DNA of 64,000 nucleotides from an uncultured Elusimicrobium sp. Its GTDB lineage: Bacteria; Elusimicrobiota; Elusimicrobia; Elusimicrobiales; Elusimicrobiaceae. This document shows positions 52,671-59,757 of the stretch, one piece after another; position 1 is the first letter of the stretch; each line of letters begins with the position of its first letter. The translations under genes and the position numbers were made by a program. A model generated the notes under the pieces. That model saw nothing but the letters and a program-made list of their open reading frames with translations. It had not been told where the DNA came from and made no database searches. The stretch covers positions 1 to 64,000 of the forward strand of contig CALAFB010000082.1 of the NCBI GenBank assembly GCA_937891135.1. Direction: 5' to 3'.

Positions 52671-53362
52671 AATAATTTGGCCGCCACGGCAATACACGCG
52701 GTTTCCGCCCGCAAAATATTTACCCCCAGCGTAACCGGCAGTACCCCGCAGCTTTGCGCCAACGAAACTTCTTCCTGCGTCCACCCGCCGGCCGGGCCCA
52801 CATATACGCGAATTTTTTGCGGATTTTTCAATTGCTCCAACCCCCACGCCAGCGTATGGGTCTGTTCGGCCTCGTAGGCCAAAAGCGCGGGGCCGGGCTG
52901 TGCAAGGGCCTCTGTAAATTTTACAGGCGGTAAAATCTGCGGGATAAACGGCGTATCGCATTGTTTGCAGGCGGACACCATAATTTGGTGCCACCGCTCG
53001 TTTTTGCCGTCAAATTTTTTTAAAACGTCATATTCGCTGCGCGCGGACAGCAACGGCAAAAACGCGCTAATACCCAGCTGTGTGCCTTTGTCTAACACTT
53101 CTTCCAGCCCGGTGCGGGAATTGGGCACAAAGGCCAAGGTTAAACTTAGCGGCACGCGGCGCACGGGGCACGGTTCTAAGAGCGTACCGCGCACAAATTT
53201 TTTTTGTACTTTATCAATGCGCCCCGTAAATTGCTTACCCGTGCCGTCAAACACGCGGATGACATCGCCCTCTTTATGGCGCGCTACGGCGCACGCGTGG
53301 TGTGCTTCGGCATCGTTCAAAAAAAATTCGGTTTGTTTGATATCCGCTAAGTATTGGGGCAT
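52667..53362 (-). CDS. rsmE: 16S rRNA m3U1498 methyltransferase
   Basis: A 231-residue SPOUT-class methyltransferase acting on helix 44 of 16S rRNA. N-terminal PUA-like domain (NDAEAHHACAVARHKEGD), then knot motifs LGISAFLPLLSARSEY, YVGPAGGWTQEE and LGVNILRAETACIAVAA, all conserved in RsmE. The ATG at 53362 (MPQYLADI) is preferred to one nine codons upstream. Coupled to mtaB. Confidence 0.94.
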   Translation of the reverse strand: MPQYLADIKQTEFFLNDAEAHHACAVARHKEGDVIRVFDGTGKQFTGRIDKVQKKFVRGTLLEPCPVRRVPLSLTLAFVPNSRTGLEEVLDKGTQLGISAFLPLLSARSEYDVLKKFDGKNERWHQIMVSACKQCDTPFIPQILPPVKFTEALAQPGPALLAYEAEQTHTLAWGLEQLKNPQKIRVYVGPAGGWTQEEVSLAQSCGVLPVTLGVNILRAETACIAVAAKLL

Positions 53363-53401
53363 AATTATATTGTAACTTTTTTGCCCCACTACTGTAAGCC
53401 A

Positions 53402-53863
53402 CTAAGGCTCTACATAGACTTCATCATCTTCATTATATTGAGTAAAACCCAGGCTTTTACATTTATTTTTATTTTCATCTACATAAGAATAACAAAAAAA
53501 ACGAGAACGTCCCTCATAATTATCTTGCCGACCAATTACTACCCCATTTATTTGATTTTTCCCTGTAGCCTCTACATAACAACCATATTGTCCGTTCTCA
53601 TCAGTTATACATTCTTCCAAGTGGAAATCCCAATATTGACTCGTAGGTAAATCGATACTCAACTCCGCAGTAGGGTTTCCTTCTTCCCCTGTCTCTAAAT
53701 GAGCCAAATGAAGGGCTTGTATATAGGTAGACAACACAGTCTTTGCCTCTGCTGCCCGGGCTTTTCCGACAGCCCGTTGGTACTGCGGTAATGCTACCGC
53801 CGCCAATATACCAATAATTAACACCACCACTAACAACTCTATTAACGTGAAACCTCTTTTCAT
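53402..53863 (-). CDS. type IV pilin-like precursor
   Basis: A 153-residue pseudopilin with the shortest leader of the set (MKRG), then FTLIELL and AAVALPQYQRAV. The soluble domain is acidic with Cys in EECITDENGQYGC and FCYSYVDENKNKC. AGGAG lies eight bases before the ATG. Stand-alone behind leader copy E; the next pilin (54490) is divergent and shares the same 630-base intergenic region. Confidence 0.92.
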   Translation of the reverse strand: MKRGFTLIELLVVVLIIGILAAVALPQYQRAVGKARAAEAKTVLSTYIQALHLAHLETGEEGNPTAELSIDLPTSQYWDFHLEECITDENGQYGCYVEATGKNQINGVVIGRQDNYEGRSRFFCYSYVDENKNKCKSLGFTQYNEDDEVYVEP

Positions 53864-53908
53864 ATTCCTACTCCTTTTATTTTGCGGCCGTTTGGCCTAT
53901 TTTTCGGC

Positions 53909-54070
53909 TTAGTAACAAAAAACGGCGTTACCAAAGCATAGAGAGTGGCCCTGATAACCGCCGCCCGCCTGCCCCTTTGCGGGGGCAGGCCAAGAAGTAG
54001 GCGGCTATTGCTGGACTCTCTATAGAAGAAAGTTTCCTTTCCCCCATGCGCAGGCTCCCCCTGCGCATCC
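53909..54070 (-). promoter_or_regulatory. structured pilin leader RNA, copy E
   Basis: H1 ATGCGCAGG/CCTGCGCAT at 54046-54068; P1 arms (ATAGAGAGT / ACTCTCTAT) at 54015-54023 and 53938-53946; strand A (ATAGCCGCC) at 54000-54008; H2 arms (GCCTGCCCC / GGGGCAGGC) within 53967-53990; strand B (GGCGGTTAT) at 53954-53962; strand C (AACGCCG) at 53923-53929, within the loop of a hairpin closed by TTGGTAAC/GTTACTAA and followed by six U. H1 and H2 sequences are unlike the other copies; the arrangement is the same. Confidence 0.72.
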
Positions 54071-54249
54071 GACAATAACCTAAAAATTTGCTGTTAATTT
54101 ACTTGTATGTTTGCGTGTTTCTCCTCTTGTTAAATTCAAATTCATTATAACAAATTTATAAGTTACTGCTCCCCTTATCTACAATTTAGTACAATGAAGT
54201 ATATTTTTAAGGGAGGTATTGCCCGAAAATATAAACACAATTTCATCAC

Positions 54250-54460
54250 TATTTTTGAAACCGTATGTATAGCATACGGGTAGCCCCAAAGGGGGTACGA
54301 TAAGAAGTCAAAAATAGTCGTTTAAGGCACAAAATAAACGGACTAATTACCCGCGTTGTTTTGTGCCGAATGCTTGCCATTTTGTGATGGTTGGTTACGG
54401 CTATTATTTCGGATTACTTCTTATCGGTCCGGCAGAATAGCCGTTTTATGATGCCGGGCC
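54250..54460 (+). promoter_or_regulatory. structured pilin leader RNA, copy F
   Basis: H1 CCGTATG/CATACGG at 54261-54279 after TTTTTGAAA; a small CCCC/GGGG hairpin at 54284-54294; P1 arms (CGATAAGAAGT / ACTTCTTATCG, 11 bp) at 54298-54308 and 54416-54426; strand A (AATAGTCG) at 54313-54320; H2 arms (GGCACAAAA / TTTTGTGCC) at 54326-54334 and 54359-54367 with ACTAATTACCCG in the loop; CGAATG; strand B (CGGCTATT) at 54398-54405; strand C (AATAGCCG) at 54436-54443 then UUUU, in the loop of a GGTCCGGCA/TGCCGGGCC stem. Confidence 0.78.
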
Positions 54461-54489
54461 CAACCAACTGTAATAAAGGAAAAATAAAA

Positions 54490-55071
54490 ATGGATAAGAA
54501 TAACACCCGGCGGGGTTTCACGCAAAATTGTTTACCCAAAGGTTTTACTCTCATAGAACTTTTGGTAGTGGTATTGATTATTGGTATCTTGGCGGCGATA
54601 GCGTTGCCACAATATCAAAAAGCCGTAGAAAAAAGCAGAATTGCAGAAGCATTAACTGTGTTAAATAGTTTGCAGAAAGCAGTAGATATTTATGTAATGG
54701 AAAATGGATTTCCCAAAGATCCTACTGATGTGACGGAACAATTAAATATAGACCTTCCGAATTATCATAGTAGATATGCTACAGGTCTTTATGCAACAAA
54801 TCATTTTGTTTATTCTGTACAATGCGACTCATCCGATTGCTACATTCAAGCATATAGAACTACTGATGTTGACGGTGCATATGAAGAATATATGTATAAT
54901 TATAAACTTAAATATACCAAATCTGAACCAACCGGAAATTGGAGTAAATCTTATATACAAGCAAAATCGTATATGGCAGGAGGAAAATCATGTATACCCG
55001 TAGATTTAAACGGATATTTTAGCAGCATGGGTTTTAGTACATCTGAACAAACTGTATATCAATGTTCTTAA
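54490..55071 (+). CDS. type IV pilin-like precursor
   Basis: A 193-residue pseudopilin: leader MDKNNTRRGFTQNCLPKG, then FTLIELL and AAIALPQYQKAV. The soluble domain contains CDSSDC and two C-terminal Cys. The ATG at 54490, preceded by AAAGGA, matches the leader encoded at 46889 (both RRG.TQ.C). A longer frame from 54391 would translate part of the leader RNA and is rejected. Stand-alone behind leader copy F. Confidence 0.92.
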   Translation: MDKNNTRRGFTQNCLPKGFTLIELLVVVLIIGILAAIALPQYQKAVEKSRIAEALTVLNSLQKAVDIYVMENGFPKDPTDVTEQLNIDLPNYHSRYATGLYATNHFVYSVQCDSSDCYIQAYRTTDVDGAYEEYMYNYKLKYTKSEPTGNWSKSYIQAKSYMAGGKSCIPVDLNGYFSSMGFSTSEQTVYQCS

Positions 55072-55084
55072 CCAATAAACAAAA

Positions 55085-55124
55085 GTCTCATAATACCTCC
55101 GGCTTTTCATCGGAGGTATTATGA
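55085..55124 (+). terminator. terminator-like hairpin after pilin
   Basis: CATAATACCTCCG / CGGAGGTATTATG inverted repeat with a short loop, about 20 bases after the pilin stop. A U run is weak, so the call is tentative. Confidence 0.5.
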
Positions 55125-55147
55125 GTAACATCAATATAATCAAATTT

Positions 55148-55636
55148 TTAATACGCCTGCTTATTTTCTTTGGCGTCCCATTCGTCAAACGGCACGTGAT
55201 AGCCGGGCAGTTCTATGCGCGTGGTGGGCAGCGTACGTTCCCCGGGGGGAAGCGGCACTTCTTTGTAAATAATTTCATCATCAAAGTTGGATGCTGCCGC
55301 GCGCACACGGTCCGCCGCGTAAAATAGCCCCTTTAGACGTGCCCAATAAATGGCCCCCAAACACATGGGGCACGGCTCGCACGAGGAATACAGCGTGCAG
55401 CCTTTCAGTTCAAAATTTTTGAGTTTCTTGCACGCTTTGCGAATGGTAACAATTTCCGCATGCGCCGTTGGGTCATTGGTGGAAGTAACGCGGTTATGCC
55501 CGCGCGCAATGATTTTGCCGTCCTTGACAATCACCGCGCCAAACGGCCCGCCGTGGTCTGCTTTTACGCCTTTGCGGGCCTCTTTAATGGCTTCATTTAA
55601 AAAATGGATATGTTGGAGCAGTTCATCCTGTTTCAT
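55148..55636 (-). CDS. guaD: guanine deaminase (cytidine deaminase-like fold)
   Basis: A 162-residue zinc deaminase. The zinc site is HAEIVTIRKACK plus EPCPMCLGAIYWAR, and GGPFGAVIVKDG is upstream. DPTAHAE, CLGAIYWAR, FDDEIIYKE and the C-terminal Tyr closely resemble Bacillus GuaD, which deaminates guanine to xanthine, rather than TadA. The start overlaps the comEC stop (ATGA). A tRNA-adenosine deaminase is the alternative but less likely. Confidence 0.88.
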   Translation of the reverse strand: MKQDELLQHIHFLNEAIKEARKGVKADHGGPFGAVIVKDGKIIARGHNRVTSTNDPTAHAEIVTIRKACKKLKNFELKGCTLYSSCEPCPMCLGAIYWARLKGLFYAADRVRAAASNFDDEIIYKEVPLPPGERTLPTTRIELPGYHVPFDEWDAKENKQAY

Positions 55637-57510
55637 AATTTTTCCTCCACCGTTTGATTAAGTACCGGGGCTATAATTTTACCGTCTGTACGTACAAACC
55701 GCGCCTGTGCGCCAACGCAAAATTCCGGCTTGTTTTTAACCGTAAAACAATACGATACGTCGTCTTGTTTGTTGCCGCTGTAGCCGATATTTTGCCAAAT
55801 CCGCCCGGCACGGGTTTCATGCAGCCCCCATATTAGTTTAATAGATGTTTGGTTAAATTTCCAGTAGGTTTCGCTGGGCCAGTTATCCTCAAACGGGCGG
55901 ATGACAAGCGGAGCCAACGAACTGTACTCAAACTTAGACGGCTGGTTTTCCGTCAAAAGCACCGCGGTTGCCTGGCGGCGGCCTAATTTATAAAGGGCTT
56001 GTTGGATTTTTTCCGGTGCTAACTGCGGGCCGACAACGAACAAATTCCCATCGGCAGTTTGCACGAGTGCGGCGTTTTTGTACCATTCGTCTAACAGATA
56101 AACGCGTGTCTGTTTGCCAACCCCGTATTGCACACACAGCGCACCCAACGCCACCACGCAAATGGGGAATACTAATTTTTTGGTAAACTTTTTTAGCGGC
56201 AAATTTAACACTAAAAACAAGACGGCATAATACGCCGTAATGGTTCCGGCTCCCCACGCCATAGCGGGCAACGCCGAAAACCGGAACGACGCAAAAAATT
56301 CTACCAGTTGACGGAAAATCTCCAGACAAAATTGCGTGGGATAAAACAAAATAATCCCGATATGCGCCGCCGAAAAAACATAATATGCAAAACTCAGCCC
56401 CAATAAAAGTGATGCGAGTGGCACCAGCAGCATATTAGCCAGTAATCCCGTCAACGAAACTTTATAAAATACGTTGGTAAATATGGGCAATAGTGCTGTT
56501 TGTACCGCAAGCGTAGCCAAAAAAATTTGCGCGAAAAACCGCGCCCAACGGGGCCATTTGGCAGGCACCGGATAATTGGTTAAACACATAATAAGTGCCG
56601 CCGTGGCCAAGAAAGACATCTGGAACCCCGTTTCAAACAAACTAGCCGGCGCAAAAATCAAAATCACAAAACACGAAACGAGCAGCCCCTGAAACACCCC
56701 GCTATTGCGCCCCAAATAATAACCCGCACACGCACAAACCGCCATAAAATACGCACGGATTAGTGGCGCATCTGCTCCGGCAATCAGCGTATAAATACCG
56801 GCTACCGCTAAGGCAAGCAGCAGGGCCTTTTTACGGCGTATGTGAAATAAACTACACACAGCTAATGCCATCAGCGTAACAAAGCCGACGTTGCCGCCGG
56901 AAGCCACCAGCAAGTGAATGGCACCGCTGTCTTGGAATGCGGTGTAGAGTTGCGGGTCCAGCTCGCCGCGTTCGCCCAGCAAAATGCCGCCTGCAATGTG
57001 GGCTAAATCGGGCGGAAAGTTATGCGCGAAGGTCCGTAAAATATCGGCCCGCACAGCGCGTAAGGCGCGGTACGGCCACGCAGCAGGTTTTAGCACGTGC
57101 ACGTCTTCACTTTTAATTTCTGCAAACACGTGTTTGTAGGCCAAATAACGCTGCCAATTAAAATTGCCCAACAAGTCCACGCCGTATGGCTCTTGTAAGC
57201 TCCCCGTAATTTGCAGGGTGTCTTTCCATTGGGGTTCAAAATTTTTAAGCCGCGCATACACGTAGCCGCGTACCGGCTGCCCGTCTGCAGAAAACACTTT
57301 TAGAATGACGTTGTTGGACTGCGGCTTAGGGGTGTAAAAGCGTTCCACGCGCCCGGTGAGCGTGATTTCTTTTTGCGGCAGTAAGTGATACACATCTTGC
57401 GGCCCGGGTTTGGGTTTATAAAACAGAAAAAGGCCCGCCATCAGCAGGATGAGAACCAGTAACAGCGGGCGTTTGTAAATATCGGGGTGCATAAGCGGGT
57501 GCGGCGGCAA
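55633..57510 (-). CDS. comEC: ComEC/Rec2-type DNA uptake channel
   Basis: About 620 residues. An N-terminal membrane segment and OB-like domain (LTGRVERFYTP) precede the competence domain with LLVASGGNVGFVTLMAL, AGADAPLIRAYFMA and about eight helices. A C-terminal soluble part (residues ~480-625) sits where the metallo-beta-lactamase-like domain is expected but shows no HxHxDH, so nuclease activity may be lost. It imports single-stranded DNA across the inner membrane. The start is TTG at 57510 or ATG at 57492. The many pilin genes could supply a competence pilus. Confidence 0.88.
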   Translation of the reverse strand: MPPHPLMHPDIYKRPLLLVLILLMAGLFLFYKPKPGPQDVYHLLPQKEITLTGRVERFYTPKPQSNNVILKVFSADGQPVRGYVYARLKNFEPQWKDTLQITGSLQEPYGVDLLGNFNWQRYLAYKHVFAEIKSEDVHVLKPAAWPYRALRAVRADILRTFAHNFPPDLAHIAGGILLGERGELDPQLYTAFQDSGAIHLLVASGGNVGFVTLMALAVCSLFHIRRKKALLLALAVAGIYTLIAGADAPLIRAYFMAVCACAGYYLGRNSGVFQGLLVSCFVILIFAPASLFETGFQMSFLATAALIMCLTNYPVPAKWPRWARFFAQIFLATLAVQTALLPIFTNVFYKVSLTGLLANMLLVPLASLLLGLSFAYYVFSAAHIGIILFYPTQFCLEIFRQLVEFFASFRFSALPAMAWGAGTITAYYAVLFLVLNLPLKKFTKKLVFPICVVALGALCVQYGVGKQTRVYLLDEWYKNAALVQTADGNLFVVGPQLAPEKIQQALYKLGRRQATAVLLTENQPSKFEYSSLAPLVIRPFEDNWPSETYWKFNQTSIKLIWGLHETRAGRIWQNIGYSGNKQDDVSYCFTVKNKPEFCVGAQARFVRTDGKIIAPVLNQTVEEKL

Positions 57511-57522
57511 GCCGAAGTAAGT

Positions 57523-58884
57523 TTATTTTATCGTGAAGGTTAAACTCTCCGGCACGTCCCAAATTTGGGGGTAATGCGAACGCAAGCTAAATGTGCGCCC
57601 TCCTGTTTTTTTAAGAGCAGCCATGTCTTCGTCGGAAAAAGGAAGCCCTTGCAAGGTAAAATCTGTTTCATTAAACAAATCTACGGGACACGTTTTATTA
57701 GCCAGTACTACTTGCCCTTGATGTAATACATCCAATTTACAAGCACTTTGTATGCGGGGAATACTTTTACGTCCCTTTACATACATATATAAGCTATTTT
57801 TCCTCAAATACTGGTATACATGCGGCTGTAATATTTTTTTGGCCTCATCTCCCCAATAGAGTTTAGTTACTTTGATTGGTAAAATAGCCGGTCTATCTGA
57901 TGTATCCGTCGGTGTAATCGGTTTTAAGGGGCCACCGTTTTTATGCGCGTTCAAAAAGTTAATCACGTCTTGCTTCTCCCAATCGTGCCCAACGTGCGGA
58001 TAGGTATATGTTTGTACATTGGGGGCTTCTTCAGCTAAAATTTCGCGTGCTTTTTCCCAACGGTCTTGTGTCGTCCCCTCTCCGAATACTTGTTTGGTTA
58101 CAGCGCGGTCTTCTTCGCCATATACGTCATCATAGGGTAACGGATCATTATAATCATCTCCGCCAGACGTCATGAAAATAGGAATTTTAGACCAAGCTTT
58201 TTTATTAAATTTTTTACCTGTGTAGGTTGGCATATCATAAGCCCCGATAGGATAAATAAGATTTATCCCGTTATAAGTTTCAAACGGCAGCAATGGATAG
58301 TGCTCTCCCCCCGTAGCAACCGCCAGCACTTTTTCAGGGTGCAAGAAAGCCAATTTATCCCCAAAACTACCCGCTGAGGAAAATCCGGCTACTAAGTATT
58401 TTTTCTGCGTGCGGAGGCCGCGCTGTTTAAGTTGTTTGCGCGCATCTTTGAGCATGGCTAATACTTGTAAATCCAGCCGCGCATAGGGGCCGTCTTTTAA
58501 AACAAACACCGCGCGATTTAAATCGTGAGAATTTAAGTATTCTTGTTGTTTGGAACGCAACACCATCGGCATAACCATCGGTACGCCCACGCCGTCGGCA
58601 ATGCCCCATTCTACCCAGTCGCCGGACCAGGATTGGAAACGCTCCAATGCGCTTTTTTCGTTTTCTTCCTGCGTTTGATACTTTCCGTTGTCATTCATCA
58701 CAAACAGCAGCGGCAACGGTTTAGACGAATCTATATTTTGCGGGATATACAGCACATACCCCCACTGGAACCCGGCTTTTGGGTTAGCGGGGATTTGGAT
58801 AATTTTCCCGGTAGCTTGGGGAGCCGCAAAGGCGTGTAAAAAACTGCTAAACAAAAGTACGAATAATAAGAATCCTTTTTTCAT
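57523..58884 (-). CDS. secreted alpha/beta-hydrolase-like protein
   Basis: A 453-residue protein with a signal peptide (MKKGFLLFVLLFSSFLHAFAAPQ). A central region resembles esterase/PHB depolymerase-type hydrolases: LPLLFVMNDNG, a nucleophile elbow-like VAGFSSAGSFGDKLAF (Ser about residue 171) and TYPHVGHDWEKQDV with a candidate catalytic His. The C-terminal third (about 320-453) has no recognisable domain. Periplasmic or secreted; the substrate is unknown. Confidence 0.75.
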   Translation of the reverse strand: MKKGFLLFVLLFSSFLHAFAAPQATGKIIQIPANPKAGFQWGYVLYIPQNIDSSKPLPLLFVMNDNGKYQTQEENEKSALERFQSWSGDWVEWGIADGVGVPMVMPMVLRSKQQEYLNSHDLNRAVFVLKDGPYARLDLQVLAMLKDARKQLKQRGLRTQKKYLVAGFSSAGSFGDKLAFLHPEKVLAVATGGEHYPLLPFETYNGINLIYPIGAYDMPTYTGKKFNKKAWSKIPIFMTSGGDDYNDPLPYDDVYGEEDRAVTKQVFGEGTTQDRWEKAREILAEEAPNVQTYTYPHVGHDWEKQDVINFLNAHKNGGPLKPITPTDTSDRPAILPIKVTKLYWGDEAKKILQPHVYQYLRKNSLYMYVKGRKSIPRIQSACKLDVLHQGQVVLANKTCPVDLFNETDFTLQGLPFSDEDMAALKKTGGRTFSLRSHYPQIWDVPESLTFTIK

Positions 58885-59154
58885 AATTTACCTCTTTTAT
58901 ATTTTACACCAAAATGGGCTGCGTTCCCAAGTACCGGGAACAGTAGAAGATAAGATGATTTTAATCTTCACCGGGTCAAATAGCCAGTACCCTGATTTGC
59001 CAAAATCAAACAAGTTCGCACCGTAAGTTGAGCGTGGCGTACGTCTGCCGGACCGCACAAAGTGCGGCAAGTACGCGAGCGAAAGTCGGTGCGAAATTGA
59101 AAGATTTTGACAAATTGTTGGTCCACGTATGGCGCAACATCACCGGAGTTGTTT
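58885..59154. other. intergenic, no gene seen
   Basis: About 270 bases with small inverted repeats only (GTTCCC/GGGAAC near 58923; CCGCAC/GTGCGG near 59053). It probably holds the promoter of the upstream hydrolase; nothing else is supported. Confidence 0.4.
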
Positions 59155-59757
59155 CTATATTTTAGTGCGTCCTTTTAAGGAATAGCCCAGCGTCATCTCG
59201 TCCATATAATCCAAATCGCCGCCTAGCGGCACGCCATACCCAATGCGCGTAATTTGCGGCACCAGCCCGCGTAACAAATCGGCTACATACAGCGCGGTTG
59301 TTTCGCCTTCGCTGTCCGGGTCCGTGGCGATAATCACTTCGCGCACGGGTGTTTGGGCATTTTGCACGCGCTCTAAGAGTTCGCGGATTTTTACCTGTTC
59401 GGCCCCGCGGCCCTCTAACGGGGAAATCGCCCCATGCAACACGTGGTACAGCCCGCGGTAGAGCTTGGTTTTTTCCACCGCTTCAATGTCTTGCGGGTCT
59501 TCTACCACGCAGATTTGAGAAGTGTCCCGGTCGCTGTCCCGGCAAATAGGGCACAGGCCGTCTTCGCTGTAAGAAAAGCAAACCGGGCAGAGCACAATGC
59601 CCTGCTTCATATCGGTCAGCGCGGTGATAAATTCTTCCACTTCGCCCCGGCTGGCGCGCAAAAAATACGCGGCAAAACGCTCGGCCTGGCGCGGTCCCAC
59701 GCCGGGCAAGCGTTTGAAAGCACGGACCAAACGGTCTAATCGTTTGATGTTAGGCAA
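59155..59757 (-). CDS. recR: recombination mediator RecR
   Basis: A 200-residue RecR, partner of RecF/RecO in loading RecA at gaps. N-terminal helix-hairpin-helix (LPGVGPRQAERFA, about residues 18-30), C4 zinc finger (CPVCFSYSEDGLCPIC), Toprim domain (ICVVEDPQDIEAVE; ATDPDSEGE) and the Walker-like C terminus. It overlaps dnaX by eight bases; the ebfC/ybaB gene usually found between dnaX and recR is missing. Confidence 0.96.
   Translation of the reverse strand: MPNIKRLDRLVRAFKRLPGVGPRQAERFAAYFLRASRGEVEEFITALTDMKQGIVLCPVCFSYSEDGLCPICRDSDRDTSQICVVEDPQDIEAVEKTKLYRGLYHVLHGAISPLEGRGAEQVKIRELLERVQNAQTPVREVIIATDPDSEGETTALYVADLLRGLVPQITRIGYGVPLGGDLDYMDEMTLGYSLKGRTKI

Noticed and set aside
54391..54489. 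Longer start for the pilin at 54490
   Set aside because: It would translate the B strand, P1 and C strand of leader RNA copy F; the ATG at 54490 has the RBS and the family leader sequence.
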